A DNA stretch of 45,991 bases. Origin: Candidatus Woesearchaeota archaeon (lineage in GTDB: Archaea; Nanobdellota; Nanobdellia; Woesearchaeales; UBA11576). Where the stretch lies: NCBI GenBank assembly GCA_016208715.1, contig JACQXV010000072.1, forward strand, positions 1 through 45,991. The letters run 5' to 3'. Shown here in pieces: positions 23,859 through 31,402 of this stretch (position 1 is its first letter; every line of letters begins with the position of its first letter). The notes under the pieces were generated by a model. It searched no databases and was not told where the DNA came from. It saw nothing but the letters and a program-made list of their open reading frames with translations. Made by a program: the position numbers and the translations under genes.

Positions 23859-24073
23859 CATGCACAAAAATGTCGCCAAACATTTTGTGTAGGGTTTGAA
23901 ACCCCGTTCTTTAGGGCGACATTTTTGGCATCCTAAATGTCAGAAATGCAAAGCATTTCTGAGCATGCTCAGAAACTAAAGGTTTCTGACAAATCGGTCT
24001 ATACATGCAGGCGTCCCGTTCAAACTCCGCACTTTAGTGCGGAGTAGGACGCCTGCGACCGATTTTTATGATC
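23859..24073. repeat. Repeat family 3, hairpin element, copy 1
   Basis: It opens with CACAAAAATG/CATTTTGTG, then GTTTGAAACCCCG and CTTTAGGGCGAC, then TTTTTGGCATCCTAA. A long stem follows (GCAGGCGTCC/GGACGCCTGC with inner ACTCCGC/GCGGAGT) and it ends GACCGATTTTTATGATC. A family 5 element (23938-23991) interrupts it just before the large hairpin. The GGGC-type hairpin recalls IS200/IS605 ends. It closely matches 30983-31142. Confidence 0.65.
23938..23991. repeat. Repeat family 5, short copy inserted in family 3
   Basis: TGTCAGAAATGC/GCATTTCTGA, the core CTGAGCATGCTCAG and a second arm GAAAC/GTTTC ending TGACA. The uninterrupted family 3 copy at 30983 lacks exactly this stretch, so it was inserted here. 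The frame equals those at 11929 and 32819 but the stems differ. Confidence 0.65.
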
Positions 24074-24122
24074 TTGCTTTTGCAGTCTGTTTTGCAGTCT
24101 GTGAAGAAAATCCAGCACAAGG

Positions 24123-24131
24123 GTTTTAAAT
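24123..24131 (+). promoter_or_regulatory. TATA-like box of the phosphodiesterase gene
   Basis: TTTTAAATG is centred about 26 nt upstream of ATG 24153, giving a leaderless transcript. Confidence 0.5.
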
Positions 24132-24152
24132 GAATTTTTACTCTCTCCTCCC

Positions 24153-25142
24153 ATGGCAGATGAAATACAACGATTACGCGTGGCGAGCTACAATATCGCA
24201 GGCACAAAGAAACGAGCCTACACTGTGCGTGATTTTCTGCCATGGACACAAGGCAAAGTGAACTATGGCGTTCTTGATGGCATTGCAGAATTCTGCCATT
24301 CGTATAAAATTGATGTGATCGCGTTCCAGGAAATCGAACGCTCGTTCCACTTCACCGGATATCTTAACCAACAAAAATACATTCAAGAGAAAGCAGGCTT
24401 TTCCCATTTTGAATACATCACTAATTTTAATTTTGGCAAAGCTTATTTTGATCATGGTCTGTGTATCCTTTCAAAACTTCCTATCGAGGATCCAAGAAAA
24501 GTGAAGCTTTACCGACAGGATGACTGGTACTTTCATCTTGTAGAACAGTTCATCGGAACCAAGAAAGCCCTCGTAACGAGCATCGCCATTGCCGACGTCC
24601 CAATCACGTTCATCAACGCGCACCTTACTGATGGTGACGCAAAACAACGCGCCAAGGAAGTGTCAATCCTCTTCGAATATGCTCTGCAGTGCACACCCGC
24701 GATACTTCTTGGCGATTTCAATACGCCGCCAAAAGGCAACCGCAAGAAAGGCAATGGGCCGCGGTACATCAACGATGAATCGCTCTCCGAAATAGAAGAA
24801 CTTTCCCGTAAGCACCCGCGGCTCATCAAGGTCAATCCGCAACTTTCACTTTTTGACCCTGATTTAGAAACAGAAGAGCGGCACTTCACGTATCCTGCAG
24901 ACAGCCCAAACGTCAAGCTCGACTATGTTTTTGTCGTCAATAAAGATGATGATCCTGTCCAAATAGACATCGTCGAGGCATTTGTTCCTGATGTACAACT
25001 TTCAGACCATCGACCCATCATCAGTGACCTGTGCATCGAGAAGCGCCAGGTTGCTCACGAGCCAACTGCTCCTTCCGAAGAAGAAAAGAAAGAAGAAAAG
25101 AGTGTTCTTGAGAACATCGCGTCCCTCATCAAAGGGGACTGA
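24153..25142 (+). CDS. Endonuclease/exonuclease/phosphatase family protein
   Basis: A cytoplasmic 329-residue EEP-fold enzyme. Motifs in order are ASYNIAG, AFQEI, NAHL, LLGDFNTPP, LDYVFV and SDHRPI, which supply the Mg-binding Asn, Glu and Asp and the catalytic His. Family members cleave phosphodiesters in nucleic acids, lipids or inositol phosphates. The C-terminal 40 residues are a charged Lys/Glu tail. No signal peptide is present, unlike the related lipoprotein at 4473, so the two act in different compartments. Substrate unknown. ATG 24153 is leaderless from the TATA box at 24123-24131. Confidence 0.8.
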   Translation: MADEIQRLRVASYNIAGTKKRAYTVRDFLPWTQGKVNYGVLDGIAEFCHSYKIDVIAFQEIERSFHFTGYLNQQKYIQEKAGFSHFEYITNFNFGKAYFDHGLCILSKLPIEDPRKVKLYRQDDWYFHLVEQFIGTKKALVTSIAIADVPITFINAHLTDGDAKQRAKEVSILFEYALQCTPAILLGDFNTPPKGNRKKGNGPRYINDESLSEIEELSRKHPRLIKVNPQLSLFDPDLETEERHFTYPADSPNVKLDYVFVVNKDDDPVQIDIVEAFVPDVQLSDHRPIISDLCIEKRQVAHEPTAPSEEEKKEEKSVLENIASLIKGD

Positions 25143-25181
25143 GCAATCTGCCCGCGCTCTTTTTTCCGCATTAGCGATAAG

Positions 25182-25190
25182 CATATAAAC
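25182..25190 (+). promoter_or_regulatory. TATA box of the ABC transporter operon
   Basis: CATATAAAC is centred about 26-27 nt upstream of ATG 25213; leaderless transcription of the ATPase gene is expected. Confidence 0.65.
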
Positions 25191-25212
25191 CATCGCACGA
25201 CTTTTCTGCCGT

Positions 25213-26118
25213 ATGAATCCAATCATCGTTTCTCACGTCAACAAAACATTCAGGACGAAGACACAAGATATTAAAGCATTACAAAATGTAAGTTTTGAAG
25301 TTGAGCAAGGCGAAATATTTGGACTTCTCGGACCAAACGGGGCAGGGAAATCAACACTCATCAATATTATGCTCAATCTTCTGACACCAACCGACGGGAG
25401 CGTACTTATCCTTGGGGAGAAACCGGGACCGCGCGTACTCTCAAGAATCAACGTCGTCGCCGGAGGAAGCGAATTCCACTGGGCGCTCACGCCGCGCGAC
25501 ATTTTGTCGTTCTATGCCCGAATCTACCAAGTCACAAATTTCAAAGAGCGAATTGCGCAGCTCGCGTCGCTGTTAAAGATTCACCACCTGCTTGATCGAA
25601 AGTTCTCATGGCTCTCAACTGGTGAAAGGCTGCGTGTCGCGTTTGCAAAAGCGATGCTAAACAGGCCAAAACTGCTTCTCATGGACGAACCGACTCTTGG
25701 GCTTGATCCTGGCATAGCGAAGGACGTGCGAGCCGAGATCCAACGCCTCAATCGAGACACAGGCATGACAATTTTGCTCACAAGCCATTACATGCATGAA
25801 GTCGAGCAACTCTGCAACCGCATCGCATTCATCTCCAAAGGAAAAATCGTAGACATCGGAGAGGTCAAGGAGGTCAAACTAAAACACTTCGGCACATATG
25901 AGATAACGGTCACACTTGACAAAAAACCCAAAGCATCCTGGGTGAGTGCTCATGCACTGCGTGTAGAGGAGAATAAAATTAAGGCCACACTCAAAGATGA
26001 GGAATCACTCAGCACATTGCTCGCGATGATACATGAGTCAGGTTATCGCATCAATGACATCGCTATCAAAAAACCCACGCTAGAAGACTACTTCATCAAA
26101 GTTCTGCATGAACAGTAA
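25213..26118 (+). CDS. ABC-2 type transporter ATP-binding protein
   Basis: A 301-residue ATPase of a two-gene exporter. Walker A is GPNGAGKST (about residues 40-48). The signature is a variant, LSTGERLRVAFAKAML, with STGE in place of LSGGQ. Walker B is LLLMDEPTLGLDP, and the switch histidine is in LLTSHYMHEVEQL. The C-terminal part (about 220-301) is the usual accessory domain. It works with the permease encoded 29 nt downstream. The pair resembles drug, polysaccharide or lipid exporters of the DrrA/NodI type; the cargo cannot be told. Confidence 0.9.
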   Translation: MNPIIVSHVNKTFRTKTQDIKALQNVSFEVEQGEIFGLLGPNGAGKSTLINIMLNLLTPTDGSVLILGEKPGPRVLSRINVVAGGSEFHWALTPRDILSFYARIYQVTNFKERIAQLASLLKIHHLLDRKFSWLSTGERLRVAFAKAMLNRPKLLLMDEPTLGLDPGIAKDVRAEIQRLNRDTGMTILLTSHYMHEVEQLCNRIAFISKGKIVDIGEVKEVKLKHFGTYEITVTLDKKPKASWVSAHALRVEENKIKATLKDEESLSTLLAMIHESGYRINDIAIKKPTLEDYFIKVLHEQ

Positions 26119-26147
26119 AGCACACGAACAGTGAAGAAAGGCACAAG

Positions 26148-26927
26148 ATGAAACTCAACAACATTCTCGCGGTCGTCCGAAATGACCTTCGCATCATCCG
26201 GCGCGTCAAGTGGAGAACGCTTGAGATAACGTACTTCCCTCTCACCACCATCCTTATCTGGGGGCTCTTTGCACTGCACAGTAAACAATACGCGTTTGAG
26301 GCGGGTCTCATCGTGCTTATTGTGAATCTCTTCTGGAGTTTCTGTCATATCGCGCAGCAGCAAGCAAATATTCTGCTTATGGAAGACCTCTGGAGCTTAA
26401 GCATCAAACATGTTTTTATAGCTGGAGTGTCAGAATTTGAGTACTTGATTGCAAAACTTGTTACCAGCACAAGTGCTGCGATAGTGATCGGAACACTTTT
26501 ACTATTTGTAGCAAACGCGTTTGGAGCGCCTTTATTTGCAAACTTGCAGACTGTCCTGGTGCTGGCAGGCATAGCATTACTAGGATCAATCGCACTTGCC
26601 ATTTTTGTCGCTGGAACGATCATGATCTCCGGACGCGAGTATGGCTTTCTCTCCTGGAGCGCCATGCAATTATTCGTATTCCTTTCTGCACCATTTTTTA
26701 GCCCGCGCTTGTTCCCTGCGTTTTTACAATGGGCGAGTGCAGTCATGCCATTTACGAATGTGTTTGAGATCGCCCGTGCACTCGCAACGCGCGCACCAAT
26801 CCAATCGGCAGTATTTTTGAAAGCATTTGTCATAGTAGTAGTCTATCTTTTGGCGTCATTGCCTTATTATGCCTGGGCATGCAAGCGGGCGCGTAAGACG
26901 GGCGTGCTTGCCAGGATGGCGCACTAG
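26148..26927 (+). CDS. ABC-2 type transporter permease
   Basis: A 259-residue membrane protein with about six hydrophobic segments: ITYFPLTTILIWGLFAL, LIVLIVNLFWSFCHI, AAIVIGTLLLFVANAFG, VLVLAGIALLGSIALAIFVA, LFVFLSAPFFSP and FVIVVVYLLASLPYYAWA. The motif SAPFFSPRLFPAFLQWASAV near residue 185 matches the conserved ABC-2 loop. It starts 29 nt after the ATPase gene, with GAAAGG upstream. It forms the pore of an exporter. A family 2 MITE begins 8 nt after the stop codon. Confidence 0.85.
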   Translation: MKLNNILAVVRNDLRIIRRVKWRTLEITYFPLTTILIWGLFALHSKQYAFEAGLIVLIVNLFWSFCHIAQQQANILLMEDLWSLSIKHVFIAGVSEFEYLIAKLVTSTSAAIVIGTLLLFVANAFGAPLFANLQTVLVLAGIALLGSIALAIFVAGTIMISGREYGFLSWSAMQLFVFLSAPFFSPRLFPAFLQWASAVMPFTNVFEIARALATRAPIQSAVFLKAFVIVVVYLLASLPYYAWACKRARKTGVLARMAH

Positions 26928-26934
26928 AGTTTTT

Positions 26935-27168
26935 GTATTTGTTTAGCTAATCACTCTTACAGCGCCGCCACCGACCTGCGAGCTGGCGAGGAACGGCTAC
27001 GCTTCCACAGCTCTTGGGATCTTCATCCGATTTCACATACATGCGAGCGGTGGACGATTGCGTGTCATTATTCGGCAGGCTTCATGCCTGCCCTGATGTG
27101 GGTTGATAAGGGAGGCACTCCCTTATGCGTCGTGAGCGGCTCTGTGAGCATAAGAGATAAACAAATAC
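26935..27168. mobile_element. MITE family 2 copy with target duplication
   Basis: GTATTTGTTTAGC (26935-26947) and TAAACAAATAC (27158-27168) are the inverted ends. GAGTTTTT on the left and GAGTTTTG on the right are a nearly exact 8-bp duplication. The interior (234 nt in total) carries CGCCGCCACCGACCTGCGAG. Confidence 0.7.
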
Positions 27169-27245
27169 GAGTTTTGCATTAAATTAAGTCATTTTTGACA
27201 ACGACTTGACAACGACAAAACAAGAACAAAGAAAAATTAAATAAG

Positions 27246-28394
27246 ATGCCTTATAAGAAAAAACCTGGGGACGCAATCACCGTGGTATCGATCTACAAAA
27301 GCCTGCTCAAACCCATCTTCTTCAGGATGGATCCAGAAACAGTGCATAACCGCGTAATGCGATTAGGTAAATTTCTGGGCAGATCAAAAGCAAACCGCGC
27401 ACTTATCCGCTCCATCTTCTACTTTGAACACCCTGCTCTAAACACAACCGTTGCAGGCATCACATTCAAAAATCCGGTTGGCCTTGCCGCTGGATTCGAC
27501 AAAAACGCACAGCTCTATGACTTGCTGCCCGAACTAGGCTTCGGATTTGCAGAATTAGGGTCCATCACCGGCGAGGCCTGCGCAGGCAATGCCAAGCCAA
27601 GACTCTTTCGCATTCCGCAGGAAAAATCCATCATCGTTAACTATGGACTCATGAATGACGGCTGTGAAACGATCTCGAACCGGCTGCAAAATGCAATCTT
27701 CCGCATTCCAATTGGATTAAGCATTGCGAAAACCAACGATCCTTCACTCGATACTGACGCAGGAATTCGGGACTACATCAAAGCCTACCGCTCGCTGCAC
27801 CCGCTAGGCTATTATACAACAATCAACGTCAGCTGTCCGAACACCGCCGACGGGCAAACGTTTGGCCACGCGCAAAACCTCAGACCTCTTCTTGCCGCTC
27901 TCGCCAACGAAAAGCATGAAAAGCCAATCTTCATCAAGATAAAACCAGACTTCACTGAAAAAGAACTCGAGGAGATCATCAAGATCGTCAACAGCTACGA
28001 CTGGATTGCTGGCTTTATCATCAGCAATTTAACAACCTGCCGCGAAGGACTTAAAACACCCAAAGAAGAACTCGACAAACTTTCTCCAAAAGGCGGCTTA
28101 AGCGGTCTTCCCACCCAAAAGCGCAGTCTCGCCGCCATTCGTTTCGTCCATCAGAGAAGCCCTAAAATAATCATCGGTTGCGGCGGCATCTTCACTGGCC
28201 AAGACGTCATAGATAAACTTAAAGCAGGCGCATCACTTGTCCAGCTTGTTACTGCTCTGGTCTATGAAGGGCCGGGCGTCATTTCAAAAATCAATCGTGA
28301 GATCCTCTGCCTGCTGCATAAAGAAAATCTCCGGTCCATTGACCAATTAAAAAAGAAGTATCATACGCTCAAAAAAGATGGCCCCGCCCTTTAG
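27246..28394 (+). CDS. pyrD: Dihydroorotate dehydrogenase, class 2-like
   Basis: It oxidises dihydroorotate to orotate in pyrimidine synthesis using FMN. It is 382 residues if started at ATG 27246. GTG 27282, 28 nt after TTATAAG, begins VVSIYKSLLKPIFFRMDPET, the usual family start, and may be the true one. Motifs are MDPETVHN, NPVGLAAGFDKN, NVSCPNT and IIIGCGGIFTGQD. The N-terminal helix-rich extension is class 2, membrane and quinone type. The active-site residue in NVSCPNT is Cys, as in class 1, where class 2 normally has Ser. The last nine codons and stop come from repeat family 4. Confidence 0.9.
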   Translation: MPYKKKPGDAITVVSIYKSLLKPIFFRMDPETVHNRVMRLGKFLGRSKANRALIRSIFYFEHPALNTTVAGITFKNPVGLAAGFDKNAQLYDLLPELGFGFAELGSITGEACAGNAKPRLFRIPQEKSIIVNYGLMNDGCETISNRLQNAIFRIPIGLSIAKTNDPSLDTDAGIRDYIKAYRSLHPLGYYTTINVSCPNTADGQTFGHAQNLRPLLAALANEKHEKPIFIKIKPDFTEKELEEIIKIVNSYDWIAGFIISNLTTCREGLKTPKEELDKLSPKGGLSGLPTQKRSLAAIRFVHQRSPKIIIGCGGIFTGQDVIDKLKAGASLVQLVTALVYEGPGVISKINREILCLLHKENLRSIDQLKKKYHTLKKDGPAL

Positions 28395-28499
28395 GGCGTT
28401 GGCTCTTTTTTGGCGTCCTAAAAATCCGCAGTCAAAGAAAGTGCCGTCAAGCCTCTGGCTTTAGCCCGAGGTAGGGCGCTTTCGGCGGATTTTTATGAC
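28365..28499. repeat. Repeat family 4, hairpin element, copy 1
   Basis: It runs from the pyrD 3' end to TTTTATGAC and matches the reverse complement of 35419-35553. It has GCCCTTTAGGGC, TTTTTTGGCGTCCTAAAAAT, then a large imperfect stem (GCCTC/GAGG inner, ATCCGC/GCGGAT outer). The flanking frame (CCCCG, CTTTAGGGC, TTTTTGGC(A/G)TCCTAA, ATTTTTATGA) is shared with family 3 while the hairpin differs. Confidence 0.65.
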
Positions 28500-28517
28500 A
28501 ATGCGGTAAAATTCAAC

Positions 28518-28673
28518 GTATTTGTTTAGCGGTGTCGCGACCGACCTGGCTGACGGTATTCGGATCGTCTCACACGATTCTCGGTTCATTATTGATGAAT
28601 ATAATCAGTTTTACGCGCGCAGCGAGTGTCGTGGCCGCGCCGCGATTCTGCTAAAGATCCGCTAAACAAATAC
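28518..28673. mobile_element. MITE family 2 copy with target duplication
   Basis: GTATTTGTTTAGC (28518-28530) and GCTAAACAAATAC (28661-28673) are perfect inverted ends. AATTCAAC (28510-28517) and AATTCAGC (28674-28681) form an 8-bp duplication with one mismatch. The interior includes GTCTCACACGATTCTCGG, also found in family 1 copies. Confidence 0.7.
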
Positions 28674-28748
28674 AATTCAGCCAGTTTTCTTCAATGCGCT
28701 AAGATTCCACCACTCGTTGCTATGCTCAAACCTACGAACGTAATAAAC

Positions 28749-28949
28749 AGCTCTGTCCCGAATCTGCCGCTGCCACCCTGCGAGCTGCATCAAAGAACAT
28801 TATGTGCGTATTTGTTAGCGGCGCCGCCACCGACCTGCGAGCTAACGACGATCACATCGTCTCGCACGATTCTCGGTTCGGTAAGCAGCTTAACTTCCAC
28901 AGCGAGCGCGGTGCAGCGGCCGAGCGTAAGCGAGATTCGGGACAGAGCC
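28749..28949. mobile_element. MITE family 1 copy with 9-bp target duplication
   Basis: AGCTCTGTCCCGAAT (28749-28763) and ATTCGGGACAGAGCC (28935-28949) are the inverted ends (14 of 15). GTAATAAAC is repeated exactly on both sides (28740-28748, 28950-28958). The interior contains a truncated family 2 end (GTATTTGTTAGCGGCG near 28807). It was inserted in a family 5-like sequence upstream of the DUF2080 gene. Confidence 0.75.
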
Positions 28950-28975
28950 GTAATAAACAAAACATTTTTATAATG

Positions 28976-29003
28976 GTAGCTATTTATAGCTAAAAATAGC
29001 TAC
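28976..29003. promoter_or_regulatory. Palindromic operator candidate before DUF2080 gene
   Basis: GTAGCTATTT (28976-28985) and AAATAGCTAC (28994-29003) are perfect inverted arms around an 8-nt spacer that repeats TAGCTA. They lie between a TATA-like TTTTTATAAT (28965-28974) and ATG 29005. Binding there would block transcription. Confidence 0.55.
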
Positions 29004-29004
29004 A

Positions 29005-29193
29005 ATGGAAAAAACAGGAAAGCTCACAGGAAAGTTTAAAGGAACACTTGCCCTTGAGGATATAGACGTGGAAGAAGTGTTCACGAAAAAGGTTCTCTAC
29101 AATAATCAATCAAGCGCCAAAGTTCATCTTCCGAAACGTTTCGTCCATAAGACAGTATACGTAGTCATCCCGCAATCACGATCAGTTCGGTAA
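29005..29193 (+). CDS. DUF2080-type transposon-associated protein
   Basis: A 62-residue protein. The segment VFTKKVLYNNQSSAKVHLPK followed by RFVHKTVYVVI matches DUF2080, a small AbrB/SpoVT-like strand-rich family found beside archaeal transposase genes. It would bind DNA, probably as a dimer, and a palindrome lies just upstream of its start. No transposase follows; only repeat fragments are found up to the pyruvate kinase. It is likely an orphan left from a mobile element. It is flanked upstream by a MITE. Confidence 0.7.
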   Translation: MEKTGKLTGKFKGTLALEDIDVEEVFTKKVLYNNQSSAKVHLPKRFVHKTVYVVIPQSRSVR

Positions 29194-29252
29194 AATCGTT
29201 TTGAGGTAAATCTTTGGAAAGAGGTTAGATCCGCAAGACCCCGCCCCCGCCC

Positions 29253-29360
29253 GTTTAATGCGCTAAGATTCCATCAGTCGTGGCTATGCTCAAACCTACG
29301 AACGTAAGTGAGCATGTGGGACTGGTGGAATTCGCTGAGTCAAAAGCTCGCTTTTGACAA
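29253..29360. repeat. Family 5-related repeat fragment
   Basis: TATGCTCAAACCTACGAACG followed by GTGAGCATG and the closing CTTTTGACAA match the arm of the family 5 copy at 32819-32989. A second fragment with the same AATGCGCTAAGATTCCA start lies at 28694-28740. The rest of 29194-29482 has only a G-run and a T-run (promoter-like, near 29455). Confidence 0.5.
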
Positions 29361-29482
29361 CTGCATTTTTCGGCGCTCAGAATTCATCCAGTTCGTAAGG
29401 CTGGGAAATTCTGTTGTCAAAAACGTCAGTGCACAAACGTGCGTTGGCGGGGGGTTTTTTTATTTTTGTGACATGAAAGACG

Positions 29483-30907
29483 GTGATATACATAATCAAA
29501 ACAAAAATCATCAGCACCCTTGGACCGGCAACTGAAGATTTTAGTCATGTCAAGCGGCTCGTGGATGCCGGGATGAATGTTGCACGCTTGAATTTCTCAC
29601 ACGGCAATTATGCCCAGTTCCACCGGATCATTCACAATGTTCGTAGAGCATCGAAGACTGTCGCGATCCTTTTGGACACAATGGGTCCTGAGATGCGCAC
29701 AGGCATGGTTGAGAAGAATGCGGTGCTTAAGAAAGGACAGATTTTTACGCTTACAACGCAGAAGTGCATAGGCAACAGCAGGCGCGTGTACGTCACGTAT
29801 CATCATCTTGCGCGCGAAGTAAAAAAAGGGGATAAATTACTCATTGATAATGGATTTATTGAACTTGAAGTAACTCGGACGACAAAGACAGACATCATCT
29901 GTAAAGTTATCACTGGTGGAAAACTTGCAGACCAGAAAGGGATTAATTATCCTGGTCACGCCACAAAGCAGCCATCGGTCACGAAAAAGGATCGTGCGGA
30001 TATCGCATTTGGACTTCTGGAGGGAATTGATATAATTGCTGTTTCGATGGTGAGAAAACCAGGGGATGTTTTAGCGATCAAGAAGCTGTTGGGTGCTCAC
30101 AAGCACGTAAGAGTTCTGGCGAAGATCGAGAATTACGATGCAGTAAAAAACTTTGACGGTATTTTGGCGGTCGCTGATGGCATCATGGTTGCACGGGGCG
30201 ATCTTGGTGTTGAACTGCCAACGGAAGCGGTGCCGCTAATACAAAAGCACATCATCAAGAAGTGCAATATTGCAGGAAAACCCGTCGTGACTGCAACGCA
30301 GATGCTTGAGTCGATGGTGACAAATTCGCGTCCGACACGCGCTGAGGCAAGCGATGTGGCTAATGCGATTCTTGATGGAACTGATGCTGTGATGACCTCT
30401 GAGGAGACCGCGATCGGCGAGTTTCCTGTGCACGCCGTGAAGATGCTTGTAAAGATTGCTATGGAGACTGAAAAGAGCCTCTCCCTTAAGCGCGACATTC
30501 CCATAAGGTCGTCCGACGATGCCATCGCCAAAGCTGTCGACGACATCGTAGAGAAGACAGACATCGATAAGATACTTGTATGCACCTATTCTGGTTATTC
30601 TGCGCAGACTGTCTCAAAATTTCGTCCACGCTTGCCCATCATTGCAATAACGCCTGATGACAACACAGTAAGATATCTGAATATGGTATGGGGAGCCATT
30701 CCTCTCAAACTGTCAAAAGAAGTTTCTTCGCTGCGGGAATTGCTGTTGCGCGGAGTCGAGCTCGCGTACAAAGAAGGGCTGTTGTTAAAGACTGACAAGG
30801 TCATAATGACTGCAGCCCATCCGCTCAATGTGCGCGGACGCATGAACATGATTGAAGTGCACAAGGTGTCTGATATTCTTTATGGAAAAAAGTGGCTTGA
30901 ATCATAA
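29483..30907 (+). CDS. pyk: Pyruvate kinase
   Basis: It transfers phosphate from phosphoenolpyruvate to ADP in the last step of glycolysis. It has 474 residues, normal for the family. KTKIISTLGPATE starts it; ARLNFSHG, DTMGPEMRT, VLAKIENYDAV (with the catalytic Lys), GIMVARGDLGVELP, VVTATQMLESM and TSEETAIGEFP are the family motifs. The allosteric C-terminal domain is present (about residues 345-474). The start GTG 29483 overlaps the ribosome-site-like GGTGAT. No ATG lies close by, so this is the best start. TTTTTTTATTTTT (about 29453-29466) may be the promoter. A family 2 MITE follows the stop by 24 nt. Confidence 0.92.
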   Translation: MIYIIKTKIISTLGPATEDFSHVKRLVDAGMNVARLNFSHGNYAQFHRIIHNVRRASKTVAILLDTMGPEMRTGMVEKNAVLKKGQIFTLTTQKCIGNSRRVYVTYHHLAREVKKGDKLLIDNGFIELEVTRTTKTDIICKVITGGKLADQKGINYPGHATKQPSVTKKDRADIAFGLLEGIDIIAVSMVRKPGDVLAIKKLLGAHKHVRVLAKIENYDAVKNFDGILAVADGIMVARGDLGVELPTEAVPLIQKHIIKKCNIAGKPVVTATQMLESMVTNSRPTRAEASDVANAILDGTDAVMTSEETAIGEFPVHAVKMLVKIAMETEKSLSLKRDIPIRSSDDAIAKAVDDIVEKTDIDKILVCTYSGYSAQTVSKFRPRLPIIAITPDDNTVRYLNMVWGAIPLKLSKEVSSLRELLLRGVELAYKEGLLLKTDKVIMTAAHPLNVRGRMNMIEVHKVSDILYGKKWLES

Positions 30908-30931
30908 ACAAAAAAGAATAAGCAAAAAAGC

Positions 30932-31263
30932 GCAGTTGTTTAGCAGCTTCGCCACCGACTCGCGAGCTGAAGGTTTTTACATCATGCACAAAAATGTCGC
31001 CAAACATTTTTGTGTAGAGTTTGAAACCCCGTCCTTTAGGGCAACATTTTTGGCATCCTAAAAATTGGTCTATACATGCAGGCGTCCGTTCAAACTCCGC
31101 CTTTGGTGCGGAGTAGGACGCCTGCGACCGATTTTTATGATCCCGTATTATTATTATTATTATTTCTCACACGATTACAGGTTCATGCTTAGCTACTTTA
31201 ATCAGTTTTACGTGAGCAGCGAGCGTAGTGGCGACGCTGCGAAGTAAGCAGCTAAATAAATAC
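30932..31263. mobile_element. MITE family 2 copy carrying a nested family 3 element
   Basis: GCAGTTGTTTAGC (30932-30944) and GCTAAATAAATAC (31251-31263) are degenerate family 2 ends, flanked by AAAAAAGC and AAAAAATG. Family 3 (30983-31142) lies inside it. After it come a run of ATT repeats and the family 2 interior CTCACACGATTACAGGTTC. A solo GTATTTGTTTAGC end lies next at 31271-31283. Confidence 0.65.
30983..31142. repeat. Repeat family 3, hairpin element, uninterrupted copy
   Basis: CACAAAAATG/CATTTTTGTG, then GTTTGAAACCCCG, TTTAGGGCAAC, TTTTTGGCATCCTAAAAAT, a three-part stem (GCAGGCGTCC, ACTCCGC and complements) and GACCGATTTTTATGATC. It closely resembles 23859-24073 minus the family 5 insertion. 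It sits inside a family 2 MITE, which shows it moved after that MITE. Confidence 0.65.
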
Positions 31264-31402
31264 AAAAAATGTATTTGTTTAGCTCTGTGCCTCGTCACGA
31301 ATAGCACGACCAGCACAACCGACACCACCGTGAGTTTTGCGAAGGGCAATCAAATGTACACATTCGATCGTGACGGGGGTTGTCCCTTACGGGGTGTCAC
31401 GA

